From JACRCT01 sp049841135 (GTDB lineage: Bacteria; Myxococcota; Myxococcia; Myxococcales; UBA5297), in assembly GCA_049841135.1 (NCBI GenBank), contig JASGHK010000005.1, forward strand, positions 372,001 to 436,000: 64,000 nucleotides of DNA, written 5' to 3'. Below the pieces are notes generated by a model. It was not told the origin of the DNA. It saw only the letters and a list, made by a program, of their open reading frames with translations, and ran no database searches. The position numbers and the translations under genes were made by a program. Shown piece by piece: positions 26,362 through 35,627 of the stretch; within the stretch, counting starts at the first letter, position 1, and each line of letters starts with the position of its first letter.

Positions 26362-28371
26362 CTACGGCACGACCGCCAGGCCGCTCTCGCTAGCAACCGC
26401 GACCCTGCGTCCCGCCACCGAGATCCCGTTCACGATCCCGCCGATGTCGGTCTGGAGCTCCAGCTCCACCGCCCCGCGCTCGCCGGTCGCCTCGTCCACC
26501 ACCGCGCGCGACACACGCATGACCGCCCCGCCAGCCACTACCCAGGCATCCCCGGCGTAAGGCCCGTCCTGCTCGACCGCCACCCCGCCGATCCCACCGT
26601 CGAGCGGCGCGAAGAAGTCCAGGGGCGTCCCCAGCTTCGGCTCGCCCGTCGCAGCATCGACGGCATTCTTGAACAGGAAGACCGGGAAGCCGGTGCTCAC
26701 GCCACCCGTCGGCGCAGTGCCGACCCAGAGGTCGCCCGCGGCGCTGCCATAAGCCATCGCCGAGACCCGCTGCGCCGGAATCGTCCCGACCTCGACGCCG
26801 TGCCCGTCCGTCCCTGCCTGCCAATTCGCCAAGCTCTCGGTCGTCTGGCAGTACACCTTGCCCCCGGCGGCGTACCACACGTACCCGGAATCGCTGGGAG
26901 TCTTCGGGCTGGGCGACCAGGCGATGGCCGTCGGCAGCACCTGCCCTCCGTACCAGTACGCCAGAGCGCTCGCAGCCGTCGGGCTGGGATCGAAGACGCC
27001 GATCCCCTCGCTCATCGCCATCCAGACGCGCCCGGTCTTGGCCGAGCTGGCCATGGCCACGGTCCCGGTCGCGGGGTTCAAGGCGGACGCCGGCCAGATG
27101 AAGTCCGGCAGCTCGGTCGAGGTGCTCAAGTCGTACGCCGCCAGCTCCTTGGACCCGGTGAACCCCACGAGCGCCTTCGAGCCATAGAACGCCGCCACCT
27201 TCGACCCCGTGAAGCTGGCATCGACCACCTTCGCCGTGAGGTTGGCATCCTTGGCGTCGTAGATCCGGTAGCCCGCGCTCCCGTCGCTGGCGACGATCAT
27301 CCCGTCGTCCTTGATGGAGACGCCGGTGAGGCCAGTGCCGGCGACGCGGAAGTGCGCGACGTCGAGGGTCAGGATCTGCCGGGTGGTGCCGTCGGTCTTG
27401 CTGGTCTTGGCGTCGACGGCGATGGTCACCTTCCCGCTCCTCAGCGGATAGACGGTGCGGCTGCAGGGGTCGGTGACCTGCTGGATGAAATACGGCCCGC
27501 CGATCTCGTTGCTCGGGAACTCGCAGGTGACGGCGTCCCCGTTGGGGTCGGCGACCACCGCCTTGACGTAGATCGCATCGCCCGGCAGCACCTTCACCGG
27601 GTCGCCCGGCTTGCCGCCCGGGATGTGCCACTCGAACGCGAGCGTGGGCGGCTCGTCGACGGTGTCCTCCTCCTCCACGGTGACCGACGCAGTGGAGTCG
27701 TTGACGCCGGAGACGTAGGCGGTGGCGCTGACGCGGAGCGTGAGCGGGGCGGTGGTGCGAGGCAGCTCGACGGTGGCGGAGAGCCCGTCGGCCGCCGGAG
27801 TGAGCACGGCCGGTTCCTGGTGCGAGCCGTCGGGTCCATCGAGGGTGAACGACCAGTTGACGCCGGTGGGCTGCCCCTCGAGGACCTGCACGTCGAAGGT
27901 GAGCTGCGTCTCCTCGTCGGCGAACAGCCAGTCGGGCTGGCTGGAGCTGGTGCGGCATCCGGCGCTGCAGGCGAGGGCGATCTTGACGGGTTCGTTCGGT
28001 GACGAGCCGGTGAGCTCGACGTTGACGTAGTCGAAGTCCGAGGTGAGCCCGTCGACGTCGGTGACGCGCACGGCGACGACGAAGAGGCCGGGGATGGCGC
28101 CGGTCTGGAGGCTGACCACGTCGCCCAGGCTGGTGGCCGGCACGGCGATGGAGGTCTTCTCGAGGTCCGGCGCGACGACGACCTTCCACTCGTAGGTCTC
28201 GATCTCCGCTGCGCTGGTTACGTTGACGAACAGCTCGACGGACGCCTTCACCTCCGTGCGCTGGTCCGGTCCGGCGTTGACCTTGGGAGGCGCCTTCACC
28301 GCCGTGCCCTTGGTGCAGGCGGCGGCGAAGACGGCGAGCGCAGCGAAGATGAGAAGACGAACGAATCGCAT
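26362..28371 (-). CDS. Secreted lipoprotein with Ig/PKD-like N-terminal domains and a propeller-like C-terminus
   Basis: 669-aa predicted lipoprotein: signal peptide LLIFAALAVFAAACTKG with the lipid cysteine near residue 19. Residues about 30-130 resemble a PKD/Ig-like domain (NAGPDQRTEVKASVELFVNV, VAVRVTDVDGLTSDFDYVNV). Two further beta-rich repeats follow to about residue 330. Residues 330-669 contain recurring short beta motifs (VAAFYGSKALVGFTGSKELA, TGRVWMAMSEGIGVFD, GDLWVGTAPTGG) that look like blades of a beta-propeller. It is probably exposed on the cell surface or in the periplasm; ligand unknown. It stands alone, with long gaps on both sides. Confidence 0.8.
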   Translation of the reverse strand: MRFVRLLIFAALAVFAAACTKGTAVKAPPKVNAGPDQRTEVKASVELFVNVTSAAEIETYEWKVVVAPDLEKTSIAVPATSLGDVVSLQTGAIPGLFVVAVRVTDVDGLTSDFDYVNVELTGSSPNEPVKIALACSAGCRTSSSQPDWLFADEETQLTFDVQVLEGQPTGVNWSFTLDGPDGSHQEPAVLTPAADGLSATVELPRTTAPLTLRVSATAYVSGVNDSTASVTVEEEDTVDEPPTLAFEWHIPGGKPGDPVKVLPGDAIYVKAVVADPNGDAVTCEFPSNEIGGPYFIQQVTDPCSRTVYPLRSGKVTIAVDAKTSKTDGTTRQILTLDVAHFRVAGTGLTGVSIKDDGMIVASDGSAGYRIYDAKDANLTAKVVDASFTGSKVAAFYGSKALVGFTGSKELAAYDLSTSTELPDFIWPASALNPATGTVAMASSAKTGRVWMAMSEGIGVFDPSPTAASALAYWYGGQVLPTAIAWSPSPKTPSDSGYVWYAAGGKVYCQTTESLANWQAGTDGHGVEVGTIPAQRVSAMAYGSAAGDLWVGTAPTGGVSTGFPVFLFKNAVDAATGEPKLGTPLDFFAPLDGGIGGVAVEQDGPYAGDAWVVAGGAVMRVSRAVVDEATGERGAVELELQTDIGGIVNGISVAGRRVAVASESGLAVVP

Positions 28372-28812
28372 CCCAGGCTCCTGGGGCAGCAGGAAATAGA
28401 GCCGCGAAGATACAGGGAACGCGGGGGGCGGGGGTAGTGGGCGGCGTCAGGACATCAAAGGATGCGGATCGGAGGCGCGCTCGGGATGCACCCGCCCGCC
28501 GCGATCAGTCCTGTCCTCCAATTGATGGAGGTGGAGGACACCGTGGTTGCGGGCGTCCCGCCCGCCGCGGCCCGGATTGCATAGGCGCCCCTCGACCGGG
28601 CCCGGTCGGCCGATGCTCGGCGCGCTACCAATCGTACGGATCCCCAAGATGCTCCCGGCGCGGAGGCCGGGGACTACACATTTCGGTCGCAGCGGTGGAG
28701 GGGGCGAACATCCATCCGCACGTCCGCCCGGCCTCGAACGATTGACGCTCGCAGACCGCGCGCCTAAGCTCCCGACCCTTCATTTTCCAGGCCGATTTCC
28801 CAAGCGATTCCC
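28372..28812. other. Intergenic region with a degenerate hairpin repeat
   Basis: 440 bases between the divergent lipoprotein and TRAP genes. Around 28,650-28,680 the text CCCGGCGCGGAGGCCGGGG followed by ACTACAC matches the hairpin-repeat family of the 32.7, 35.7 and 45 kb arrays in reverse orientation. No convincing gene. It should hold the promoters of both flanking units, but I see no strong consensus. Confidence 0.45.
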
Positions 28813-29724
28813 GTGCGCATCCCACTGCCGAGTCCCTTCCTCGCCCCCGCGCTGGCGCTGTTGCTGTCCGGCTGCTCGGGCCTCATCGCCAACATCGCCG
28901 CCGACTCGCTCTCGGGCGAAGGCACGGCCTTCAGCTCGGACGACGACCCGGAGCTCATCCGAGAGGCCATCCCCTTCGGCCTCAAGACGATGGAGGCGCT
29001 GCTCGAGTCCTCGCCGGACAACCCCAAGCTCCTCTCGGCGGTCTGCTCGGGCTTCACCCAGTACTCCTACGCCTTCGTCCTCGCCGAGGCCGACGAGCTC
29101 GAGCCGACCCACCCGGCGCTCTCCCGCGAGAAGGCCGCCCGGGGCAAGAAGCTCCTGCGCCGGGCCGTGAGCTACGGCTTCCGGGGCCTGGCCGCCCGCG
29201 GTGGCGACGACTTCCCCGCGCTCTTCGAGAAGGACCGCGCCGCCGCGGTCAAGCGCTTCGAGAAGGACGACGTCCCGCTCCTCTACTGGACCGGCGCCTC
29301 GCTGGCCATCCTCATCTCCCGCTCCAAGGACGACATGAACATGGTCGGCCGGCTCTCCGAGGTCGAGGCGCTGATGGGCCGCGCGCTCGAGCTGGACGAG
29401 ACCTGGAGCGCCGGCTCGATCCACGAGTTCTACGTGACCTACGACAACAGCCGCGGTGAAGCCGTCGGCGGCGGCCTCAAGAAGGCCAAGGCCCACTACG
29501 ACCGGGCCCTCGAGCTCTCAAAGGGCAAGAAAGTCGGGGCCTTGGTGAGCTGGGTCGAATCCGTCGCCATCCAGACTCAAGACCGCAAGCTCTTCGACGA
29601 GCTGCTCGACAAGGTGCTCGCCTTCAACGTGGATGAAGAGCCGCGTTTCCGGCTCGTCAACCTGATATCTCAACGCCGCGCGCGCTTCCTCAAGGCGCAC
29701 GTGGACGACTACTTCCTGGAGTGA
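28813..29724 (+). CDS. TRAP transporter TatT component (lipoprotein)
   Basis: 303-aa protein of the TatT family (TRAP-associated, TPR-like helical repeat, as in Treponema Tp0956). Signal peptide with lipobox LLLSGCSG near residue 20. The mature protein is all-helical, with conserved IPFGLKTMEALLESSPDNPK and a YWTGASLAI stretch, ending in HVDDYFLE. Known family role: a periplasmic trimer that associates with the DctP substrate-binding protein and probably delivers ligand, often hydrophobic, to the membrane permease. GTG start at 28,813. It is followed after 7 bases by dctP and then the permease, forming a three-gene TRAP operon. Confidence 0.88.
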   Translation: MRIPLPSPFLAPALALLLSGCSGLIANIAADSLSGEGTAFSSDDDPELIREAIPFGLKTMEALLESSPDNPKLLSAVCSGFTQYSYAFVLAEADELEPTHPALSREKAARGKKLLRRAVSYGFRGLAARGGDDFPALFEKDRAAAVKRFEKDDVPLLYWTGASLAILISRSKDDMNMVGRLSEVEALMGRALELDETWSAGSIHEFYVTYDNSRGEAVGGGLKKAKAHYDRALELSKGKKVGALVSWVESVAIQTQDRKLFDELLDKVLAFNVDEEPRFRLVNLISQRRARFLKAHVDDYFLE

Positions 29725-29731
29725 CCCAACC

Positions 29732-30742
29732 ATGCGTCGCCTCCTCTCTCTCGCCGCCGTCGCCGCGCTGGCCCTGACCTCCGCCACCGCCTCGGCCCAG
29801 AACGTCACCATCAAGCTGGGCACCATGGCCCCGGACGGGTCGGCCTGGCACAACCTGCTCAAGGAGATGGGCGAGAAGTGGTCCGCCGCCTCCGAGGGCA
29901 AGGTCAAGCTCAAGGTCTACGCCGGCGGCACCCAGGGCAACGAAGGCGACATGGTGCGCAAGCTCCAGATCGGCCAGCTCAACGCCGCCGCGCTCACCGT
30001 CGTCGGCCTGCACGACATCGAGATCAGCAACCAGTGCGTGGCCGCCCCCGGGATGATCGACGACCAGGCCGAGTACGAGTACGTCTTCGAGAAGATGCGC
30101 CCGGTCTTCGACCAGCGCCTGCTCGAGAAGGGCTTCTACGCCCTGGCCTGGGGCGACACCGGCACCGTCCACATGTTCTTCAACAAGGAGATCAAGGGCC
30201 TGGCCGACATGAAGGGCGTCAAGATGTTCACCTGGGCCGGCGACCCCAACGCCATCAAGAGCATGGCCGCGGCGGGCTTCCAGCCGGTGGTCATCTCCTC
30301 CACCGACATCCTCCCCTCGCTGCAGACCGGGCTGATCCAGTCCTTCGCCACCGCTCCGGTGATGGCCTTCACCGCGCGCTGGTACGAAGCGGCCAAGACC
30401 ATGGTCACCGCCAGCTGGGGCCACCTGCCCGGCGCCAACATCGTGCGCAAGGACGTCTGGGAGAAGATCCCCGCGGACCTGCGCCCCAAGCTCGAGGCCA
30501 TCTCCAGGGAGATGGGCGTCAAGATCAACCAGGAAGTCGCGCGCATGCAGACCGACGCCATCGCCCAGATGAAGAAGAACGGGCTCAAGGTGGTGGACCT
30601 GCCGGCGGCCGACCTCACCGGCTGGCGCGCCATGGCCGACGCCATGGTCCCCTCCATCCGCGGCGGGGTGTGCAGCGAGGCGCACTTCGACGAGATCAAG
30701 AAGGTCCGTGACGAGTACCGGGCCTCGAAGGCCAAGAAGTGA
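29732..30742 (+). CDS. dctP: TRAP transporter substrate-binding protein, DctP family
   Basis: 336-aa periplasmic binding protein with signal peptide (LLSLAAVAALALTSATASAQ, cut near residue 23). The mature start VTIKLGTMAPDGSAWHNLLK matches DctP proteins; later KGVKMFTWAGDPNAIKSMAA and SLQTGLIQSFATAP are in the ligand-binding cleft. The usual cleft arginine that binds carboxylates is replaced in the FTWAGDP region, so the ligand may not be a simple C4-dicarboxylate. This agrees with the TatT partner, whose systems are thought to handle other, more hydrophobic ligands. Its stop overlaps the permease start (GTGA). Confidence 0.9.
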   Translation: MRRLLSLAAVAALALTSATASAQNVTIKLGTMAPDGSAWHNLLKEMGEKWSAASEGKVKLKVYAGGTQGNEGDMVRKLQIGQLNAAALTVVGLHDIEISNQCVAAPGMIDDQAEYEYVFEKMRPVFDQRLLEKGFYALAWGDTGTVHMFFNKEIKGLADMKGVKMFTWAGDPNAIKSMAAAGFQPVVISSTDILPSLQTGLIQSFATAPVMAFTARWYEAAKTMVTASWGHLPGANIVRKDVWEKIPADLRPKLEAISREMGVKINQEVARMQTDAIAQMKKNGLKVVDLPAADLTGWRAMADAMVPSIRGGVCSEAHFDEIKKVRDEYRASKAKK

Positions 30743-32700
30743 CCGACTCCCAGACCCCGTCCTCCCCCGCTGCTCCTCCGGCCACCGTTCCGCCACCGCC
30801 TGGTGGCGGCAACGGCGCCACCTCCGCGCTGACTGCGCCCGCCGCGCCTGCGTCGGCGGTGACCCCGGCGGCCGTCGCCACCGCCGGGGCCGCGGCCAAT
30901 GCCCAGGCGGAGAAGCAGACGCTCGTCCACAAGATCGAAGCGTGGGCAGCCGTCGTCCTCTTCGTGCTGATGACGCTGCTGCCGTCGGCCGAGATCCTGG
31001 TCCGCAAGTTCCTGAAGACCGGCATCCCGGGCGCGGTGCTCTTCACCCAGCACTTCACGCTCTGGGTCGGCTTCCTGGGCGCGCTGGCGGCGAGCGCCTT
31101 CGGCAAGCACCTCTCGCTGGCCACCGGGGAGCTGTTGCCCGAGGGCAAGCTGCGCAAGGCGGCGAGCGTCTACGTCGCGGGCATCAGCGCCGGCATCTGC
31201 GCGCTGCTGGCCTACGCCTCGAACGTGCTGGTCCAGGCGATGAAGCTCGCCGAGCGCGACCTGCCGCTGGGAATCCCCGAGTGGTGGAGCCAGTCGATCA
31301 TGCCGGTCGCGCTGGCCCTGATGGCGCTGCGCTTCGCCTGGCGCGCCTCGGACAAGTGGGCCGGGCGCGTCGTCGCGCTGGCCATCGCCGCGGCCATCCC
31401 CGCCCTGGGGCTGCTCGAGAACCACTCCGCGAGCCTCGTCTGGCCGGGCGCCATCGCCATCCTCGTCGCGCTGCTCCTGGGCGCGCCGCTCTTCACCGGC
31501 ATGGCGGGCCTGGCGATGCTGCTCTTCTTCAGCGAGAGCACGCCCATCGCCTCGGTGCCTGCGGCGACCTACCAGCTCGTCGAGTCGGCCTCGCTGCCGG
31601 CCATCCCGCTCCTGACCGCCGCCGGCTACGTCCTCGCCGAAGGCGGCGCCAGCAAGCGCCTGCTGCGGCTGGCCCGCTCGATGATCGGCTGGGCGCCCGG
31701 GGCCATGGCGCTGATGGTGGTGATCATCTGCACCGCCTTCACCACGGTGACCGGCGGCTCCGGCGTGACCATCCTGGCGCTGGGCGGCCTGGTGATGCCG
31801 ATGCTGATCTCCGAGAAGTACCCGGAGGGGTTCAGCCTGGGCCTGGTGACCTCCGCGGGCTCGCTGGGCCTGCTCTTCTTCCCCAGCCTCCCGGTCATCC
31901 TCTACGCCGTCGTCGCCAAGGCGAGCCCCACCGAGCTGTTCACGGCGGGCCTCTTGCCGGGCATCCTGCTCGTGGTGCTGGTGGCCATCTACGGCATCAT
32001 CGTCGGCGTGCGGCAGAAGACGCCGCGCCAGCCCTTCGATCTCAAGGAGCTGGGCTCGGCGCTGTGGGCGGCCAAGTGGGAGGTCTCGGCGCCGGTCCTG
32101 CTGTACTTCCTCTTCCGCAACGGCGTCACCACCATCGTCGAGACCGCGTCATTGTTCCTGCTGGTGGCGCTCGTCACCCAGAGCGCCATCTTCCGCGACC
32201 TGCACTGGCGCAAGCAGCTGCCCGACACGCTGGCGCGCGGCTCGCAGCTGGTGGGTGCGGTGGTGCTGCTGCTGGGCGTGGCGATGGGGCTGACCAACTA
32301 CCTCGTGGACGCGGAGATCCCCGCGGCGCTCATCGGCTGGACCAAGGCGCACATCCACTCGCCGACCGTGTTCCTGCTGGTGCTCAACGGCGTGCTGCTG
32401 GTGCTGGGCAGCGTGCTGGAGATCTACTCGGCGGTCATCATCCTGGCTCCGCTGCTGGCGCCGATGGCCGAGGCCTACGGGATCGATCCCTTGCACCTGG
32501 GCGTGGTCTTCCTGGCCAACCTGGAGCTCGGCTTCCTCTTCCCGCCGATGGGGCTCAACCTCATCCTCTCGTCGAGCCGCTTCGGGCAGCCGCTGGTCCG
32601 GCTGTACAAGGTCGCGCTGCCCTTCCTGCTCATCATGGCCGCCGGCGTGCTGCTGGTGACGTACGTGCCGTGGATGACGACCGGGATGGTGGGCAAGTAG
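30739..32700 (+). CDS. dctM: TRAP transporter permease, fused DctQ and DctM
   Basis: 653-aa membrane protein. The first 60 residues are Pro/Ala/Gly-rich and cytoplasmic. Then a DctQ-type four-helix unit (about 75-210; EILVRKFLKTGIPGAVLFTQ, FTLWVGFLGALAA) and a DctM-type permease (about 215-653; PAIPLLTAAGYVLAEGGASK, TAFTTVTGGSGVTILALGGL, NLELGFLFPPMGLNLILSSS). Fused QM permeases are common. Sodium-coupled secondary uptake is the family mechanism. GTG start at 30,739 overlaps the dctP stop, so the operon is translationally coupled. Immediately after its stop the 66-bp hairpin array begins. Confidence 0.92.
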   Translation: MTDSQTPSSPAAPPATVPPPPGGGNGATSALTAPAAPASAVTPAAVATAGAAANAQAEKQTLVHKIEAWAAVVLFVLMTLLPSAEILVRKFLKTGIPGAVLFTQHFTLWVGFLGALAASAFGKHLSLATGELLPEGKLRKAASVYVAGISAGICALLAYASNVLVQAMKLAERDLPLGIPEWWSQSIMPVALALMALRFAWRASDKWAGRVVALAIAAAIPALGLLENHSASLVWPGAIAILVALLLGAPLFTGMAGLAMLLFFSESTPIASVPAATYQLVESASLPAIPLLTAAGYVLAEGGASKRLLRLARSMIGWAPGAMALMVVIICTAFTTVTGGSGVTILALGGLVMPMLISEKYPEGFSLGLVTSAGSLGLLFFPSLPVILYAVVAKASPTELFTAGLLPGILLVVLVAIYGIIVGVRQKTPRQPFDLKELGSALWAAKWEVSAPVLLYFLFRNGVTTIVETASLFLLVALVTQSAIFRDLHWRKQLPDTLARGSQLVGAVVLLLGVAMGLTNYLVDAEIPAALIGWTKAHIHSPTVFLLVLNGVLLVLGSVLEIYSAVIILAPLLAPMAEAYGIDPLHLGVVFLANLELGFLFPPMGLNLILSSSRFGQPLVRLYKVALPFLLIMAAGVLLVTYVPWMTTGMVGK

Positions 32701-32702
32701 GG

Positions 32703-33066
32703 GTGTGGGCCCGGCTTCCACGCCGGGGACACCTTCACGAAAGTGATCATCTGAAGCGCGCTGGTGGGGTGTGGGCCCGGCTTCCACGCCGGGGTCACCT
32801 TCGCGAAAGTGATCATCTGAGGCGCGCTGGTAGGGTGTGGGCCCGGCTTCCACGCCGGGGGCACCTTCGCGAAAGTGATCATCCGAGGCGCGCTGGTGGG
32901 GTGTGGGCCCGGCTTCCACGCCGGGGACACCTTCACGAAAGTGATCATCCGAGGCGCGCTGGTGGGGTGTGGGCCCGGCTTCCACGCCGGGGGCACCTTC
33001 GCGAAAGTGATCATCTGAGGCGCGCTGGTGGGGTGTGGGCCCGGCTTCCACGCCGGGGGCAACCAT
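32703..33066. repeat. Tandem array of six 66-bp hairpin units
   Basis: Units begin GTGTGGGCCCGGCTTCCACG at 32,703, 32,769, 32,835, 32,901, 32,967 and 33,033, an exact 66-base period. Each carries CCCGGC-TTCCAC-GCCGGG (hairpin) and a near-constant tail AAAGTGATCATCTGAGGCGC with G/A and C/T variants. Because 66 is a multiple of three, spurious 22-residue repeat peptides open in several frames. No spacers, so not CRISPR. It begins three bases after the TRAP permease stop. Confidence 0.95.
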
Positions 33067-33103
33067 AAAACCCCGAGGAATCTGAGGCGCACTACCCGAC
33101 TGT

Positions 33104-33165
33104 CGCGACGGATCTGCGAGCGCGCCTCCGATTCCACGGACGTTCAGATATCCCCGGCGTGGAAG
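33104..33165. repeat. Hairpin repeat unit interrupted by the IS4-family element
   Basis: A unit of the reverse-orientation array: 33,104-33,167 matches 35,671-35,734 with one difference in 64 bases. Its hairpin CCCCGGCGTGGAAG is cut at 33,165 by the transposon and resumes at 35,640 (CGTGGAAGCCGGG). Confidence 0.85.
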
Positions 33166-33185
33166 CCTCTTGATTCATCACATCT
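33166..33185 (+). repeat. Left terminal inverted repeat of the IS element
   Basis: CCTCTTGATTCATCACATCT; pairs with the right end at 16 of 20 positions. The CACATCT end equals the inner part of the Tn5 mosaic end. Confidence 0.8.
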
Positions 33186-33256
33186 AGGGACGCCGCCGCG
33201 GCGCGCACCTCAGATTTCGCTGGCGTCACAAACAGCCGTGTGCCATACGGTGGGGG

Positions 33257-34255
33257 GTGGAGCCATCGAACGCGCCGTTGCTTCGCTATCGCAACCGAGT
33301 GATCGGCGAGGCGGAGCTGCGGTTCATTCGGGACACGGTTGACCGCCAAGACGCCAGGACCCGGTCCGATTCTGCTCGAGCTATCTGCAAGGCGTGGGAT
33401 TGGCGACAGGCCAACGGCAGCTACGCCGTCTTCGCCTGCCAGGACTTGCTCCTCCGGCTTGAGGAGTGGGGCCACATCAAGCTACCTGCGCGACAGCGCC
33501 GGTGCCGAGATGGGCACGATCTACCGGTATTGCCGCAGGACTGCATTCCGCTGGCGTGGTCTCCGGTGGGGAACGACGCGAATCTTGACCAACTCGTGGT
33601 GCGGCCCATCGAGCCCGCCGAGCGTCTGGGCTGGCGACTCTTCATCGACCGATTCCACTATCTCGGAGACAAGCCGCTCGTAGGCGAGCACCTGCTGTAC
33701 GCCGCATTTCTCGAGGGCCAGGTGGTGGCCCTGCTCGGCTGGGCCTCTGCGACCCTCCATTCGCCGCTACGAGACCGGTACCTGGGCTGGGACAACGACA
33801 CCAAGCGGCGCAAGCTGCACCTGGTCGTCAACAACGTGCGCTTCCTCATCCCGCCCTGGGTTCGAGTCGAGCACCTGGCTTCCAAAGTGCTCGGCCGGAC
33901 CCTGCGGCGCCTGAGCGCGGATTGGCAGGCCCGCTGGAATCACCCGGTCCTGCTCGCAGAAACCTTCGTCGACCACGCTCGGTTTCGGGGCACGTGCTAC
34001 CGCGCCTCCAACTGGCGCTATCTGGGCACGACGGCAGGCCGAACCCGACGCGGGAACGCCTATCTGCACGAGGGCAGTCCCAAAGGGCTCTACGTCTACG
34101 AGCTGCACCGCCAGGCTCGCCGCCGGATGTGCGAGGAGCATCGCCATGAAGGAGTCGTCGGGGCTGCTGCCGCTGGAGCAGGAGATGGGCCAGGCCAGGC
34201 TGGGAGACCGGCGTCTGAATCGGCGTCTGATCGCTGCGGTGGCACGCTTGAGTGA
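33257..34255 (+). CDS. DUF4338 (DruA-like) protein encoded within the IS element
   Basis: 332-aa protein of family DUF4338 (Pfam Druantia anti-phage DruA). N-terminal RYRNRVIGEAELRFIRDTVD and RAICKAWDWRQANGSYAVFA are the family's start. The core has WRLFIDRFHYLGDKPLVGEH, the strongly conserved HYLG-type motif, then LVVNNVRFLIPPWVRVEHLA and FRGTCYRASNWRYLGTTAGR. The last about 37 codons overlap the transposase and look non-conserved. DruA is known from Druantia defence, but standalone DUF4338 genes are also found with IS4 transposases. Here it lies inside both terminal repeats without any other Druantia gene, so a transposition-linked role is more likely. GTG start at 33,257. Confidence 0.88.
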   Translation: MEPSNAPLLRYRNRVIGEAELRFIRDTVDRQDARTRSDSARAICKAWDWRQANGSYAVFACQDLLLRLEEWGHIKLPARQRRCRDGHDLPVLPQDCIPLAWSPVGNDANLDQLVVRPIEPAERLGWRLFIDRFHYLGDKPLVGEHLLYAAFLEGQVVALLGWASATLHSPLRDRYLGWDNDTKRRKLHLVVNNVRFLIPPWVRVEHLASKVLGRTLRRLSADWQARWNHPVLLAETFVDHARFRGTCYRASNWRYLGTTAGRTRRGNAYLHEGSPKGLYVYELHRQARRRMCEEHRHEGVVGAAAAGAGDGPGQAGRPASESASDRCGGTLE

Positions 34256-35627
34256 CGAGCCAGCCAAGAGCTTTCCGCAGGCCTTCGAAGACGATGCGGC
34301 AGGGCTAGAGGCGCTCTACCGGCTGGTCAACAACCCGAAGCTCAGCACGGCAAAGGTGCTGCAGCCACATGCACACGCGACCGTTGCCCGCTGTGTCACG
34401 GAGCGGGTGGTGCTGGCGATCGACGACACCAGCAGCGTGGCCTTCCAGAGCGAGAGTGAGCGCGATGGCCTGGGCCCAGTCGATGGCGGGACCCAAGGCC
34501 TCTATCTGCACACGACCCTGATGGCGAGCGCGACGGAGCACTATCGGCCGCTCGGAGTCGCGGCGATGAAGCTCTGGGCTCGCCAGCCGATCCCGGACCA
34601 TTCCCAGGGTGGCGAGAACCACTACCAGCGCAAGAAGGCGCGGCGGCTTTCGCCCGACAAGGAGTCCCTGCGCTGGAAGGAGCAGATCGACTCGGTTGAG
34701 CAGGCGGTGGCGCAACAAGCCCAGGTCCTCCACGTCGGCGACAGCGAAACCGACGACTACGACCTGCTGGCGCACCTGGTCGAAAAGGGATTCCGGTTCG
34801 TCCTGAGGCAGAAGCACAACCGAAGCTTGGAAGGCCCGCCGGAGAAGAAGAAGAAGCTCATCGAGGCGATCGCCGATGCATCGACGGTGGCAACTCGAGA
34901 GGTGCACCTGTCGGCGCGCACGAAGGGCACGACGCCCAAGGCTCAGGCGACTCATCCGCCGCGCAACGCACGCGACGCCAAGCTGCAAGTCGGCTGGACG
35001 AGGGTGTCGCTGAAGAGGCCAGACAGAGCGAGTACGACGCTGCCGACGTCATTGCCGATCAACGTCGTCTTCGTGCTCGAGAAGGACTGTCCCGTTGGAG
35101 AAGATCCCATTCAGTGGGTCCTGTACACGACCGAGCCGGTCGATACCGAAGAGCAGCTTCTCCAAGTCGTCGACTACTACCGCGGCCGATGGCTGATTGA
35201 GATGTACTTCGACGCCCTCAAGAACGGATGCGCACTCGAGAAGCGCCAACTCGAGAGCTTTCACGCCCTCAGCATCGCAATCGGTCTCTTCGCGGCAATT
35301 GCCTTTCGCCTGCTGCTCATGCGGACCCTGGCCGAATCGAAGCCCGACACACCCGCGACCGCGGCACTCTCACCGCTCCAGCTCGACGTGCTCCGCGCCT
35401 CGCTGAAGAAGACCAAGCTGTCAGAGGCGCCGACGGCCAAGGAGGTCTTCTGGGCCGTGGCCGCGTTGGGCGGGCACCTCAAGCACAACGGGCGCCCTGG
35501 CTGGCGGACGCTCGGACGTGGCTACGAGAAGTTGCTCATCCTTGAAGCTGGCTGGCGCGGCGCGCTGAAAGCGCGAAGCGTGTGCTCGGGCTGCCCGGGG
35601 ACCGCCAGGCGCCCGGACGAGAAGTGA
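34146..35627 (+). CDS. IS4 family transposase (Tn5-like, DDE)
   Basis: 493-aa transposase. The N-terminal DNA-binding domain reads GQARLGDRRLNRRLIAAVAR and SFPQAFEDDAAGLEALYRLV, as in Tn5 Tnp. The DDE residues are visible: first aspartate in VLAIDDTSSV (about 97), second in HVGDSETDDYDLLAHL (about 200), and the glutamate in the YREK motif YRGRWLIEMYFDALKNG (about 343). All catalytic motifs are intact, so the element may be active. The stop codon (35,625-35,627) lies inside the right inverted repeat, a compact design. Starts within the DUF4338 gene, overlapping by 110 bases in another frame. Confidence 0.95.
   Translation: MKESSGLLPLEQEMGQARLGDRRLNRRLIAAVARLSDEPAKSFPQAFEDDAAGLEALYRLVNNPKLSTAKVLQPHAHATVARCVTERVVLAIDDTSSVAFQSESERDGLGPVDGGTQGLYLHTTLMASATEHYRPLGVAAMKLWARQPIPDHSQGGENHYQRKKARRLSPDKESLRWKEQIDSVEQAVAQQAQVLHVGDSETDDYDLLAHLVEKGFRFVLRQKHNRSLEGPPEKKKKLIEAIADASTVATREVHLSARTKGTTPKAQATHPPRNARDAKLQVGWTRVSLKRPDRASTTLPTSLPINVVFVLEKDCPVGEDPIQWVLYTTEPVDTEEQLLQVVDYYRGRWLIEMYFDALKNGCALEKRQLESFHALSIAIGLFAAIAFRLLLMRTLAESKPDTPATAALSPLQLDVLRASLKKTKLSEAPTAKEVFWAVAALGGHLKHNGRPGWRTLGRGYEKLLILEAGWRGALKARSVCSGCPGTARRPDEK

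Noticed and set aside
32703..33066. CRISPR array
   Set aside because: Units are contiguous 66-bp repeats with no unique spacers, and no cas genes are in the window.
32149..33066. Long minus-strand reading frame with 22-residue repeats
   Set aside because: It arises because the hairpin array has a period divisible by three and because the antisense of dctM is open; similar frames exist on the other strand and there is no start context.
30708..33068. Plus-strand 786-aa frame
   Set aside because: Overlaps the DctQM permease in another frame and ends in repeat-array translation.
33257..34255. Druantia anti-phage defence system
   Set aside because: Only a DruA-like protein is present; no DruB-E or helicase genes, and the gene is inside a transposon.
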